Origin: an uncultured Collinsella sp.
GTDB lineage: Bacteria > Actinomycetota > Coriobacteriia > Coriobacteriales > Coriobacteriaceae
Assembly: GCA_900542155.1 (NCBI GenBank)
Contig: UQMD01000008.1
Location: 23,896 to 87,895, forward strand
Direction of reading: 5' to 3'
DNA: 64,000 nt
This document shows, piece after piece, positions 1 through 9,301 of this stretch. The notes beneath the pieces are model-generated. The model made no database searches, was not told the origin of the DNA, and was given only the letters and a program-made list of their open reading frames with translations. The translations under genes were made by a program, and so were the position numbers. Numbering within the stretch: position 1 is the first letter of the stretch; every line of letters begins with the position of its first letter.

Positions 1-39
1 CGATGCAGCGGGGCGCGGCCGCCGCAGGCAGACGCGGTG

Positions 40-96
40 TCGGCACTTGGGGACGCTCCTAAGTGCCGGCATTATAGGAACGTCCCCAAGTGCCGG
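40..96. repeat. Short inverted repeat (GTCCCCAAGTGCCG type)
   Basis: CGGCACTTGGGGACG at 41-55 is the exact reverse complement of 81-95, with a further half copy (AAGTGCCGGC) at 61-70. It is intergenic and noncoding. It resembles REP-like palindromes; the family assignment is inference. Confidence 0.6.
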
Positions 97-130
97 CTCG
101 GGACTATTTTCGAGGACCCTCCGAAGGACT

Positions 131-359
131 GTGGCCAAAAACGGCAAATATGAGTACTGTCACCGTTGTAGCTACATTATTTTCGTTAATAAAAGAAGAT
201 CTTAATGAGATTTATTCGCATCAAGGTCTTCCTTTAATGAACACTTGAGGAGATACGGCAGCTTATCTGCTCGATCGACACGTCAAATCACCTTAAATGT
301 GGTCAAAATTACTGCTACTAAAAGAGTATCAGTACTCATATTTGATGTTTTTTGGCCAC
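131..359. repeat. MITE-like element with ~29-bp terminal inverted repeats
   Basis: The left end (131-159, starting GTGGCCAAAAACGGC and ending GAGTACTG) is the near-perfect inverse of the right end (330-359, starting CAGTACTC and ending TTTTTGGCCAC). Only a few bases in the middle differ. The 170-bp interior is AT-rich and has no convincing gene. This is the architecture of a miniature non-autonomous element or a large palindromic repeat. Confidence 0.65.
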
Positions 360-397
360 GGCTCTTTATAGACACCCTGCACAGCGACGGTGGTAGA

Positions 398-604
398 TTT
401 CGGAACGTGTCCGTCAGCCCCGTTCCGAAAAGCGAGCCGCATGCAACGGCCAAGCCACGACAGGCCCCGGGAGAGCGGGGACACCGGCTTAGGTTTATCG
501 CGAGTTCCGCACGAACAGGAGGCCACTTAATGTGGCCTCCGTCGTGAGCAGGACTGTAGAGCAGGAAACTTCATCCGTGCCCGCCCTCGCGGGGAACCGG
601 CGGG
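398..604 (+). ncRNA. Candidate structured RNA, family not recognised
   Basis: Four stable stem-loops lie in tandem upstream of rnj: 398-407 with 421-430 (10 bp), 465-469 with 476-480, 518-526 with 532-540 (9 bp, pentaloop), and 580-585 with 599-604. No open reading frame here is convincing. I do not see the conserved boxes of RNase P, tmRNA, SRP RNA or a T-box. It could be an independent RNA, the 5' leader of rnj, or a further repeat. The strand is assumed from rnj. Confidence 0.3.
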
Positions 605-786
605 ATAGACGGGTTCAGATGGGGCTTTGATGCATGGGTGGTCTGTTGTTGTGCAAATGGGTATCATACTGTGGTTAATGTGTCGACTCCGTGATGCATG
701 TTTGTACGTTCCCGACGGTCGGTTTGCCAGAAGCGCCCCGTCGGTTGTTCCAGAACCGTTTCGAAGAAAGGAAACAACACTCACCT

Positions 787-2457
787 ATGGCAGCTAAAAA
801 ATCATCTCCCTTGAAGATCATCCCGCTCGGCGGCCTTGATGGCATCGGCAAGAACATGACGGTCTTCGAGTGCGGCGACGACATGGTGCTCGTCGATGCT
901 GGCCTCATGTTCCCCGATGACTCGCAGCCTGGTATCGATCTGGTACTTCCGGATTACACCTACGTTCTGGAGAACGAGGAAAAGCTCCGCGGCATCGTCG
1001 TCACCCACGGCCACGAGGACCACACCGGTTCGCTTCCGTACCTGCTGCAGGACCTCAACAACAAGGTGCCCATCTTTTCGAGCAAGCTGACGCTCGGCTT
1101 TATCGAGGGCAAGCTCTCCGAGTTCCGCATTCGTGCACCCAAGTTCCGCGAGGTCAAGGGCGGCAGCCACGTCAATTTGGGTGGCATCTCGCTCGACTTC
1201 TTCTCGATGACGCACTCCATCCCGGGCGCTCTAGGCGTGTTCATCCGCACCAACCAGGGCACCGTTATGCACACCGGCGACTTTAAGCTCGACCAGACGC
1301 CCATCGACGGTGTCACGCCCGACTATGCCGCTATCAGCCGCTTTGCCAAGCAGGGCATCGACCTGCTGCTGTCCGACTCAACCAACGCCACGGTCCCCGG
1401 CTTTACCAAGTCCGAGGCCGAGGTTGGCCCCAATCTGCTGCATGCCATCAAGAATGCTCCGGGCCGCGTGTTCGTCGCGTCGTTCTCGAGCCACATCCAT
1501 CGTCTGCAGCAGATCTGCGACGCCGCCCGCAAGTGCGGCCGCAAGGTCGTCGTGACCGGTCGTTCCATGCTCACCAACACCCGCGTGGCGCGCGAGCTCG
1601 GTTATCTCAACATCGATGATGCCGATATCATCGATGCCTTCGATATTGACAATCTGCCCGACGACAAGATCGTCGTCATGTGCACCGGTTCGCAGGGCGA
1701 GCCGCTGTCGGCACTTTCGCGCATGGCCAACGGCGAGCACAAGACGCTCTCCATCCACGAGGGCGATACCGTCATCCTCTCGGCAACGCCGGTCCCCGGT
1801 AACGAGAAGGCCGTTCAGCAGGTCGTCAATAGCCTCGCCAAGCTTGGCTGCGACGTGTGGGATAAGAACCGCGCCCTCGTTCACGTCTCGGGCCACGGTA
1901 GCCAGGAGGAGCTCAAGCTCCTGATGGCCATGGCCAAGCCCACCTACTTTATGCCGGTCCACGGCGAGGCCGTGCATCTGCGCGCCCATGCCCAACTTGC
2001 ACGCAAGATGGGCCTCAAGGACGATCATATCTTTATCCTCGATAACGGCGACACGCTCGAGATGCGCGGCGGTATCGTCAAGCGCGGTACGCCCGTCGAG
2101 TCTGGCGTCGTCTACGTCGACGGACTGCGCATCGGTGATACCGACCCCATCGTTCTGCGCGATCGTCAGAAGCTTGCCAACGACGGTATGGTCACGGCTG
2201 TCGCAATCGTCTCGCTCAAGCACAAGAAGATCGAGGCCATCGAGTTCTCGGGCCGCGGCGTCTCCTTTGCCATCGACGACCAGTTCTCCGAGGATGCCTC
2301 GGCATCCATCATGAAGACGATCGAGAAGGGCAAGTTCAGCTTTACGAGCAGCGGTTCCGATGCCATTCGCAAGGCCGTGCGCGACTCGCTCTCTAACTTT
2401 ATCTGGAGCCGTACGCGCACTCGTCCGATGATCATCCCGGTCGTCATGGAGGTTTAG
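787..2457 (+). CDS. rnj: Ribonuclease J
   Basis: This 556-aa metallo-beta-lactamase/beta-CASP nuclease would act as a 5'-3' exo- and endoribonuclease in RNA processing and decay. Visible motifs are HGHEDH (residues 74-79), TGDFKLDQ (third metal motif), SGHGSQEE and PVHGEA, which together complete the two-zinc site; length is typical of RNase J. The ATG at 787 is chosen because AGAAAGGAA lies just upstream and MAAKKSS followed by the lactamase fold fits the family; an in-frame start at 691 would add an unlikely leader. ftsK begins one base after its stop, implying translational coupling. Confidence 0.95.
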   Translation: MAAKKSSPLKIIPLGGLDGIGKNMTVFECGDDMVLVDAGLMFPDDSQPGIDLVLPDYTYVLENEEKLRGIVVTHGHEDHTGSLPYLLQDLNNKVPIFSSKLTLGFIEGKLSEFRIRAPKFREVKGGSHVNLGGISLDFFSMTHSIPGALGVFIRTNQGTVMHTGDFKLDQTPIDGVTPDYAAISRFAKQGIDLLLSDSTNATVPGFTKSEAEVGPNLLHAIKNAPGRVFVASFSSHIHRLQQICDAARKCGRKVVVTGRSMLTNTRVARELGYLNIDDADIIDAFDIDNLPDDKIVVMCTGSQGEPLSALSRMANGEHKTLSIHEGDTVILSATPVPGNEKAVQQVVNSLAKLGCDVWDKNRALVHVSGHGSQEELKLLMAMAKPTYFMPVHGEAVHLRAHAQLARKMGLKDDHIFILDNGDTLEMRGGIVKRGTPVESGVVYVDGLRIGDTDPIVLRDRQKLANDGMVTAVAIVSLKHKKIEAIEFSGRGVSFAIDDQFSEDASASIMKTIEKGKFSFTSSGSDAIRKAVRDSLSNFIWSRTRTRPMIIPVVMEV

Positions 2458-2458
2458 T

Positions 2459-5239
2459 TTGGCGCGCGGATCTGCTCAAAACGCCAAAGGCAATAAAGCC
2501 AACAACCAACCGGCATCTGCTAAGGGTGCCGGTTCCCATCTTCGTGCCAATAAGGGCCACGAGGCCGAGTTCGACGATTTTGAGCCCCTGGTCGAGCCTT
2601 CGGCCAACCGCGATATCGCCGGCGTGGTCATTGCCGTTTTGGCGATTGCGTCCTTTATTGCCGTGATATCGTCGGCGACCGCACCCGTTACGGCTGTGGT
2701 TGCTGGTTTCTACCACCTTGGCTTTGGCCTGGGCGCCTACGTGCTGCCGATCGTTATTTTGCTGTTTGCCGCCACGCTCTTTTTAGGCGAGGACTCGCCG
2801 CTCAACGTGCGCTCTGTTGCGGGCGGCGCCGTGGTCTTTATCGCCGTCGTCTCCCTTCTCTCGCTGATGGTGCCGGGTACGAGCGACTCGTGCGACCTTA
2901 TGTTCACGCCGCAAAACCTGTCCGCCTCGGGTGGCTACATCGGTGCGTTTATTGCGAGCGCGCTGCAGAATGCCCTGGGTAAGCCTATTGCGATGGTGGT
3001 CCTGTTGGGTCTGGCCGTCGTCGGCTTTGTCATCATCGGCTTTTCGGTGGGCGGCGTTTTGCGCTCTGCCCGCGACCGTGCGGCCGATTTTGCCGAGCGC
3101 CGTCGTGCCGACGTCAACGCGAGTCCGTGGGGTGACGACGAAGCCCTGTCGGTGCCCGGCGTTGCTCGTCCGCACCTGAGCATTCTTCGTCAAAAGGGAT
3201 CCGATATGTCCGTGACCACGGTCATGGGCAACGATGCGGACCCGGTTTTGGACGATGACGACGAAGACGAGGATCCGTTTGTCGACGTGTCCGATGCCGT
3301 TGAGGCCGAACGCGCTAAGACCACGCTGCTGCCGCGCCGTCATGCCAAGAAAGGCAAGTCGGCCCCTAAGCTCAATACGAGTGAGCCCGACCCGTCTTGG
3401 TCCGAGAGCGAGATTGAACTTACCGAAGGTGATGACGAGGACGACGAGTCCCCGCTCGAGACTGCTAAAACCACCTTGCTTCCGCGACGTCATGCAAAGC
3501 GCGGTCAGGTGACCGGCCAGCTTTCAATGGAGGACGATCCGGCCAAGATCGACGAGTCCGAGCCGCCGTTTGCCGTGAATCCCGTCTCGGCCGCCCCTCA
3601 AATTCCGGATTTCCTCAAGCATCCCAAGGTTGCCGATGCGTCTGTTGCGAGCGCTGCCGAGGCGTCTACTTCGAGCGATGGGGGAGCGGACAATGCCCCC
3701 GCGGATAACGAGGGCGAAGAAGAGGACGGCCTTAAGCTTCCGCCGCTCGATATCCTGCATGCAAACCCTCAGTCCGCTTCTGCCGCGTCTTCGGACAAGG
3801 AACTGGAACAGACCGCCGAGTCGTTGCAGTCCACGCTGCTTGAGTTTGGCCGTAGCGCTCGCGTCGTCGGCTGGATTGCCGGCCCCACGGTGACGACCTT
3901 TAAGCTGCAACCCGGCGAGGGCGAGCGCGTGAGCAAAATTTCGAGCCTTGAGGACGACATCGCGCTGTCGCTTGCTGCTCAGTCCGTGCGTATCTTTGCG
4001 CCGATTCCCGGCACCTCGCTCGTGGGTATCGAGATTCCCAATCGCAAGCGTCAGAACGTCAACTTGGGCGACGTGCTGCCTTATGTTAAGGGTGGTCCGC
4101 TTGAGCTTGCCATCGGCCGCGATGCAGAGGGCACGCCGGTCGTCGCCGACCTCGCCAAGATGCCCCACCTGCTGATCGCCGGTACCACGGGTTCCGGTAA
4201 GTCGGTCATGATCAACTCCATCATCACAACCCTGCTCATGCGCGCCCTTCCCGAGGACGTTCGCCTGATCATGGTCGACCCCAAGCGCGTCGAGCTTGCA
4301 GGCTATAACGGCCTGCCGCATCTTTACGTCCCCGTAGTGACCGAGCCCAAGCAGGCCGCGAGTGCCTTGCAGTGGGCGGTGTCCGAGATGGAGCGCCGCC
4401 TGAAGGTCTTCGAGCGCCTCAACGTTCGCAAGATCTCGACCTATAACGAAAAGCAGGCCGCCGGCGAGTTTGAGCATTACGATAACCCGCCGCAAAAGAT
4501 GCCCTATCTGGTCATCATCATCGACGAGCTTTCGGACCTGATGATGGTTGCCGGCAAGGACGTCGAGGCGTCGATTGTGCGCATCGCCCAGCTGGGCCGT
4601 GCCGCCGGTATCCACCTTATCGTGGCGACTCAGCGTCCGAGCTCCAACGTGGTGACGGGTCTCATCAAGGCAAACATTACCAACCGTATCGCCTTTAACG
4701 TCGCAACGGGCATTGACTCCCGCGTCATCATCGACCAGATGGGTGCCGAAAAGCTCACCGGCTTGGGTGACATGCTGTTTTCAAAGGTCGACTGGGGCAA
4801 GCCCCGCCGTATCCAGGGCTGCTTTGTTTCGGATGACGAGATCAACGAGATTGTCGAGTTCGTCAAGTCGCAAAGCGAGCCCGACTACCATGAGGAGATC
4901 CTGTCGGCCGTGGCACCTGCCTCCATGTCCATGGCGGGTGGCGGCGGCATCGTGCGCACCGGCGTCGCCGAGCCCCAAGACGACGATCCGCTTATCTGGG
5001 AAGCCGCTCATATTGTGGTGGAATCGCAGCTGGGCTCCACATCTGGCCTGCAACGTCGCCTAAAGGTTGGCTATGCGCGCGCCGGGCGTATTATGGACAT
5101 GCTGGAAGAAAAGGGTGTCGTCGGACCGCCCGACGGTTCCAAGCCGCGCGAGGTCCTGCTGGATGAAGAAGGCCTTGCCGCGCTGGAATCCGTCGACGCC
5201 GAGATGGCACGTGAAGATCGTGAGTTTGGAGGATTCTGA
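2459..5239 (+). CDS. ftsK: DNA translocase FtsK/SpoIIIE
   Basis: This 926-aa septal DNA pump would clear and align chromosome termini at division. About four membrane helices occupy residues ~50-145, followed by a long acidic linker (~230-440) and the RecA-like motor. The Walker A is GTTGSGKS near residue 577 and the Walker B is VIIIDELSD. A C-terminal winged-helix gamma domain (~855-905) fits recognition of polar DNA sequences. The start is TTG, one base after the rnj stop, with GGAGG inside the rnj 3' end. The linker contains the 12-residue segment AKTTLLPRRHAK twice (residues 286-297 and 336-347). Confidence 0.95.
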   Translation: MARGSAQNAKGNKANNQPASAKGAGSHLRANKGHEAEFDDFEPLVEPSANRDIAGVVIAVLAIASFIAVISSATAPVTAVVAGFYHLGFGLGAYVLPIVILLFAATLFLGEDSPLNVRSVAGGAVVFIAVVSLLSLMVPGTSDSCDLMFTPQNLSASGGYIGAFIASALQNALGKPIAMVVLLGLAVVGFVIIGFSVGGVLRSARDRAADFAERRRADVNASPWGDDEALSVPGVARPHLSILRQKGSDMSVTTVMGNDADPVLDDDDEDEDPFVDVSDAVEAERAKTTLLPRRHAKKGKSAPKLNTSEPDPSWSESEIELTEGDDEDDESPLETAKTTLLPRRHAKRGQVTGQLSMEDDPAKIDESEPPFAVNPVSAAPQIPDFLKHPKVADASVASAAEASTSSDGGADNAPADNEGEEEDGLKLPPLDILHANPQSASAASSDKELEQTAESLQSTLLEFGRSARVVGWIAGPTVTTFKLQPGEGERVSKISSLEDDIALSLAAQSVRIFAPIPGTSLVGIEIPNRKRQNVNLGDVLPYVKGGPLELAIGRDAEGTPVVADLAKMPHLLIAGTTGSGKSVMINSIITTLLMRALPEDVRLIMVDPKRVELAGYNGLPHLYVPVVTEPKQAASALQWAVSEMERRLKVFERLNVRKISTYNEKQAAGEFEHYDNPPQKMPYLVIIIDELSDLMMVAGKDVEASIVRIAQLGRAAGIHLIVATQRPSSNVVTGLIKANITNRIAFNVATGIDSRVIIDQMGAEKLTGLGDMLFSKVDWGKPRRIQGCFVSDDEINEIVEFVKSQSEPDYHEEILSAVAPASMSMAGGGGIVRTGVAEPQDDDPLIWEAAHIVVESQLGSTSGLQRRLKVGYARAGRIMDMLEEKGVVGPPDGSKPREVLLDEEGLAALESVDAEMAREDREFGGF

Positions 5240-6741
5240 TGGCTGCACGCTTTGGTGACATGCTGCTCGAGCAGCGTCGCCGAATGGGCCTTTCCATTCA
5301 GCAGGTCGCCAACACCATCAAAATCAGGCCGCAGATCATCGAGTTTTTCGAGAATGGCAATTTTGCATCGATGCCTCCGCGCGGCTATGCGCAGGGCATG
5401 ATTTCGAGCTATGCGCGTTTTTTGGGCCTCAATCCGCGGGAGGTCGTCAACGCATATTTTGACGATCTGATGGCATATGAGCGCGAGACGTCGCAGCAGG
5501 GCGGTCGTTTTCAGGACGCCGCCGGCTACGTCAATTCGCGTTCCTCGGTCGACAGCGGCCGCTTCCTGATGGTTCAGGGCGGGCGTTCGACGCGTTATGG
5601 CCAGCGCCCTCAGCAGGCTGGCTATATTACCGAGACGGGCTCGAGCGAGGAGATTCGTTCCCAGCGCGATCGTTTTCGCAGCACGCCGGCGCCCGAGGAG
5701 CGCGCACTCCCCGCTGCCCGCGGTGTCGCACGAGACCCTCGTGCCGGCTACGGCGATGGCGGTTATTCCGATCGCGGGTATCGTGGCGTTTCTTCCGGTC
5801 GTCCGCGCGGCGGCTATGCAGACGCCGATACTACGCAAGTGACGCCTCGCCTTCGATCTCAGTCGCAACCCTACAGCCAGCGCTCCTCAGCGCTTCGTTC
5901 GGGCCAGCGCAACTACCAGGGTCGTGGCGAGCTCGCCCCCCGCTCGGGCCAGCGCAATATGCAGCGCCAGGGTAGCTATCGCGGACGTTCCGACAATAAC
6001 CGCGGTCGTATGCCCCAAGGCACTGGTCGCGGTGGTTCCAATCGCGGGCGCGGCGGTGGGCGTGCTCCCCAGAACAACGGTCTCGATCCTCGTATCGTTT
6101 ACGCCGGTATCGGCGCCGTGGCGTTGCTGCTGATCGTGCTCATCGTGGTGCTTTTGCGTGGCTGTGGCTCCTCGGCGCCCGAGTCGACGCCCGAGACGCC
6201 CGTTGCCACCAAGACAGCGACTAAGAAGTCTTCCAAGAAGACCGAATCCGTCGATGAGGACGAAGATACCGATGAGACGACGGACGAGTCGACCGATTCG
6301 GACGCCGCCAAGACGACGGCCAAGAAGGAAGAGAACGAGGTCACAAAGGTCAAGATCTCCGTTGCCAAGGGCAAGACTGCTTGGATTGAGGTCAAGGTTG
6401 ATGGCAAGTCGGTCTATGGCGCCCAGGCGACCGGCCCCTTTGAGCAGGAATATACGCCCGAGTCCTCGATCGAGATCACCACGTCCAAGCCTTCCGATGT
6501 CACCGTTACCAAGAACGGTGAAAAGGTCCGCTACGACACTAAGACGTCGGGCGTGGCGCGCGTGACGATCACCGTTCCCAAGAAGGAGACGACCGACTCC
6601 GAGGACGGCGAGAGCACTGACGGCACCGATGATGCCAACAGCGCGGATGGAACCGAGGCCCAGTCCACGGAGGGCACCAATACCGCTACCGACGGTCAAA
6701 CGACGACCGTTTCTACCGATTATTCGTACGACAGCTACTAA
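5239..6741 (+). CDS. RodZ-like HTH membrane protein with DUF4115-type tail
   Basis: This 500-aa protein has an N-terminal helix-turn-helix (residues ~1-75) of the HTH_25/RodZ type, an Arg/Gly/Gln-rich linker (~110-285), one membrane helix (~287-309), a Lys/Ser/Thr/Glu-rich spacer and a beta-rich extracytoplasmic domain (~365-450) like DUF4115. RodZ couples MreB to wall synthesis; whether that role holds here is inference. The start codon overlaps the ftsK stop by one base (TGATG), so it is coupled to ftsK. The low-complexity linker is longer than in typical RodZ. Confidence 0.8.
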   Translation: MAARFGDMLLEQRRRMGLSIQQVANTIKIRPQIIEFFENGNFASMPPRGYAQGMISSYARFLGLNPREVVNAYFDDLMAYERETSQQGGRFQDAAGYVNSRSSVDSGRFLMVQGGRSTRYGQRPQQAGYITETGSSEEIRSQRDRFRSTPAPEERALPAARGVARDPRAGYGDGGYSDRGYRGVSSGRPRGGYADADTTQVTPRLRSQSQPYSQRSSALRSGQRNYQGRGELAPRSGQRNMQRQGSYRGRSDNNRGRMPQGTGRGGSNRGRGGGRAPQNNGLDPRIVYAGIGAVALLLIVLIVVLLRGCGSSAPESTPETPVATKTATKKSSKKTESVDEDEDTDETTDESTDSDAAKTTAKKEENEVTKVKISVAKGKTAWIEVKVDGKSVYGAQATGPFEQEYTPESSIEITTSKPSDVTVTKNGEKVRYDTKTSGVARVTITVPKKETTDSEDGESTDGTDDANSADGTEAQSTEGTNTATDGQTTTVSTDYSYDSY

Positions 6742-6767
6742 GCCGCTCGTAAGCGAAAGGATTAACC

Positions 6768-7265
6768 ATGGCTAAAGATTCCAGCTTCGACGTCGTGTCC
6801 GAGGTTAATATGCAGGAGGTCGACAACGCCTTCCAGCAGACCACGCGCGAGATTTCCCAACGCTATGACCTGAAGGACTCCGGCGCCACCATCGAGCTTT
6901 CGAAGGGAGACAAACTCTTTACGGTCAACGCCCCGGCCGACTTTGTCTCCAAGCAGATCATCGATGTCCTGAGCTCCAAGCTCATCAAGCGCGGCATCGA
7001 TCTTAAGGCCGTGTCCTGGGATGCGCCTCAGGCTGCATCGGGCGGTACCGTGCGCGTGCTCGGTCACATCGTCGAGGGCATTGACCAAGCGACTGCCAAG
7101 AAGATCAATAAGGACATTAAGGATCAGAAGCTCAAGGTCAAGGTGACGATCGAGGCCGACAAACTGCGCGTCTCCTCTGCTTCCAAGGATGCGCTGCAGA
7201 CCGTGATCCAGTTCCTGCGCGACCAGGACTACGGTCAGCCGCTGCAGTTCACCAACTACCGCTAA
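6768..7265 (+). CDS. yajQ: YajQ family nucleotide-binding protein
   Basis: At 165 aa this is the usual YajQ/UPF0234 length. The start MAKDSSFDVVSEVN and the internal ALSKG-like stretch (here ELSKGDKLF) are characteristic. YajQ has two ferredoxin-like folds; nucleotide and cyclic-di-GMP binding are reported for relatives, but the role here is unknown. A GAAAGGA ribosome site precedes the ATG, 26 bp after the RodZ-like gene. Confidence 0.9.
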   Translation: MAKDSSFDVVSEVNMQEVDNAFQQTTREISQRYDLKDSGATIELSKGDKLFTVNAPADFVSKQIIDVLSSKLIKRGIDLKAVSWDAPQAASGGTVRVLGHIVEGIDQATAKKINKDIKDQKLKVKVTIEADKLRVSSASKDALQTVIQFLRDQDYGQPLQFTNYR

Positions 7266-7291
7266 TTCATTCGAAAGGACCGCTCTCCAAC

Positions 7292-8641
7292 ATGGATACA
7301 CCGTTGGGCTCCGTGCTCTATATCACCCTCGGGTGCGCCAAGAACGAGGTCGATACCGACCGTATGCGTTCGCTGCTGACCGCCGCGGGCTACGAGGAGG
7401 CATTCGATCCGCAGGATGCCGATATCGCCATCGTCAATACGTGCTCGTTCCTTGCCTCGGCGACGTCCGAGAGCATCGAGACCACGCTCGAGCTTGCCAA
7501 CGAGGTGCAGGACGGCGTTCGTTCTTGCCCGATCGTCATGTGCGGCTGCGTACCGTCACGTTACGGTGACGATCTGCCCGACGAGCTGCCCGAGGTCGCG
7601 GCCTTTGTGAAGGCCGACGAGGAAGACGGCATCGTCTCTGTCATTGATGACGTTCTGGGTGTCGAGCGCGAGATTGCCGCCTATATTCCGCAGGTCAAGC
7701 GTACCGTCGAGGGCGCTGTCGCCTACGTCAAGATCTCCGATGGCTGCAACCGCTTCTGCAGCTTCTGCATGATCCCTTATATCCGTGGTCGTTATCACTC
7801 GCGCAATGCCGAGAGCATTATCTCCGAGGTGCGCGACCTGGTCGCCGGTGGTGTGCGCGAGATCGTTCTTATCGGTCAGGACACGGGCATTTGGGGTACC
7901 GACTTTGCCGACGAGGACCTCGCCGAGGGTTCGCCGCGCAATCTGGCGCAGCTACTGCAGGCCGTTGCTGAGGCGGTGCGTCCTCATAACGTGTGGGTCC
8001 GCGTACTCTACCTGCAGCCCGAGGGCATGACCGATGAGCTTATCGAGACCATTCGCGATACGCCCGAGGTGCTGCCCTATATCGATATTCCCGTCCAGCA
8101 CTGCGACGCGCGCATCCTCAAGGCCATGCGCCGCTCCGGTTCGCGTCAGGAGCTCGAGGACCTGTTCCGCGACCTGCGCGAGCGTATCCCCGGTATCGTG
8201 ATCCGCTCCACGGCTATGGTCGGCTTCCCGACCGAGACCGACGACGAGTTCCGCGATCTTATCGACTTTATGGACACCGTCGGCTTTGACTACACGAGCG
8301 TCTTTGCCTATTCGCAGGAGGAGGGCAGCCTGGCCGCCAAGATGGAAGGTCAGGTCGACGAAGAGGTTAAGCTCGAGCGCGCCCAGGAGGCTATGGATCT
8401 GGCCGAGTCGCTCGGCTTTGCCGCAACTGCCGCGCACGTGGGCGAGCGCGCCCAGGTGATCGTCGACGGCATCGAGGAGACCGAGGACGGTGCCGAGCTC
8501 ATCGGACATGCCTGGTTCCAGGCTCCCGATTCCGATGGTGCGGTGCATCTGGATGCCAGCGAGGCATCTGTGGGCGATATTCTGACGGTCGAGTTTACCG
8601 ATAGCTTCTGCTACGAGCTTATCGGTCATGTTGTGGAGTAG
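7292..8641 (+). CDS. rimO: Ribosomal protein uS12 methylthiotransferase RimO
   Basis: This 449-aa radical-SAM enzyme methylthiolates an aspartate of ribosomal protein uS12. The N-terminal MTTase domain carries three cluster cysteines (LGCAKNEVD, NTCSF, CGCVPSRY). The SAM-cluster motif is CNRFCSFC and a TRAM domain ends the protein. LGCAKNEVD is the RimO form; MiaB, present separately at 15304, has FGCQMNQHD. It lies in the rnj-to-pncC run with short gaps. Confidence 0.93.
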   Translation: MDTPLGSVLYITLGCAKNEVDTDRMRSLLTAAGYEEAFDPQDADIAIVNTCSFLASATSESIETTLELANEVQDGVRSCPIVMCGCVPSRYGDDLPDELPEVAAFVKADEEDGIVSVIDDVLGVEREIAAYIPQVKRTVEGAVAYVKISDGCNRFCSFCMIPYIRGRYHSRNAESIISEVRDLVAGGVREIVLIGQDTGIWGTDFADEDLAEGSPRNLAQLLQAVAEAVRPHNVWVRVLYLQPEGMTDELIETIRDTPEVLPYIDIPVQHCDARILKAMRRSGSRQELEDLFRDLRERIPGIVIRSTAMVGFPTETDDEFRDLIDFMDTVGFDYTSVFAYSQEEGSLAAKMEGQVDEEVKLERAQEAMDLAESLGFAATAAHVGERAQVIVDGIEETEDGAELIGHAWFQAPDSDGAVHLDASEASVGDILTVEFTDSFCYELIGHVVE

Positions 8642-8650
8642 GAGAGCGTC

Positions 8651-9289
8651 GTGGCTAACGAGAGCAATAAGGAACTGACGAGTGTTTGGACGCCCGCCAA
8701 CATCGTGACGTGCGTGCGCATTGTCTTTATTCCGGTGTTCATGATCGTGTCGGCGCTGTCTCACACGAGCGTTGCCGGTACGGATTGGAGCCATTTCGAC
8801 GGCCCGCTCGCTGCCGCTGCCTTTATTCTGTACGTCATCCTGTCGTGCACCGATAAGGTTGATGGCTACCTGGCTCGTTCGCGCAACGAGATCACCGACT
8901 TCGGTAAGTTCTTGGATCCCATCGCCGATAAGCTGCTCGTGTTCTCGGCCCTGCTGCTGTTCTTGGACTTTGGTGCCGTAACCGTGTGGTCCGTGTTCAT
9001 CATCCTGTTCCGCGAGCTTCTGGTGAGCGCCCTGCGCATGGTTGCGAGTACTGCCGGTGTGGTCGTTGCCGCCGATAAGCTCGGCAAGTATAAGACGGCG
9101 ACCACGATGGTCTCCATCTGCGGCTATCTGTGCGTCTTTGCGATGGCCGGCTTGCACCTTGGCCCGGTGGCGCTGACGCTCGGTATCTACTCGGTGTCGC
9201 GCTTCCTGTACGCCGTTGCCGTTGTCCTGACCGTTATCTCGGGCGCTCAGTACTTCTGGAACTGCCGCAAGATCGTCTTTTCGGTCTAG
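8651..9289 (+). CDS. pgsA: CDP-diacylglycerol--glycerol-3-phosphate 3-phosphatidyltransferase
   Basis: This 212-aa multi-spanning enzyme makes phosphatidylglycerol phosphate. The CDP-alcohol phosphatidyltransferase signature reads DKVDGYLAR...GKFLDPIAD, giving D-x2-DG-x2-AR-x8-G-x3-D-x3-D. The start is GTG at 8651 with AGGAGAG overlapping the rimO stop region. The downstream neighbour is a CinA-type amidase followed by recA, a common actinobacterial order. A second member of the family is at 29531. Confidence 0.92.
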   Translation: MANESNKELTSVWTPANIVTCVRIVFIPVFMIVSALSHTSVAGTDWSHFDGPLAAAAFILYVILSCTDKVDGYLARSRNEITDFGKFLDPIADKLLVFSALLLFLDFGAVTVWSVFIILFRELLVSALRMVASTAGVVVAADKLGKYKTATTMVSICGYLCVFAMAGLHLGPVALTLGIYSVSRFLYAVAVVLTVISGAQYFWNCRKIVFSV

Positions 9290-9301
9290 GTTCTGGTAGG
9301 C

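Noticed and set aside
453..490. Resemblance to the RNase P RNA 3' end (CCACGACAG ... CCGGCTTA)
   Set aside because: The conserved 5' box (GAGGAAAGTCC-like) is absent in the upstream 400 bp, and the two matching parts are split by an unrelated hairpin.
691..786. Upstream extension of rnj
   Set aside because: The extension (MMHVCTFPTV...) does not look like RNase J, and a good ribosome site lies before the ATG at 787.
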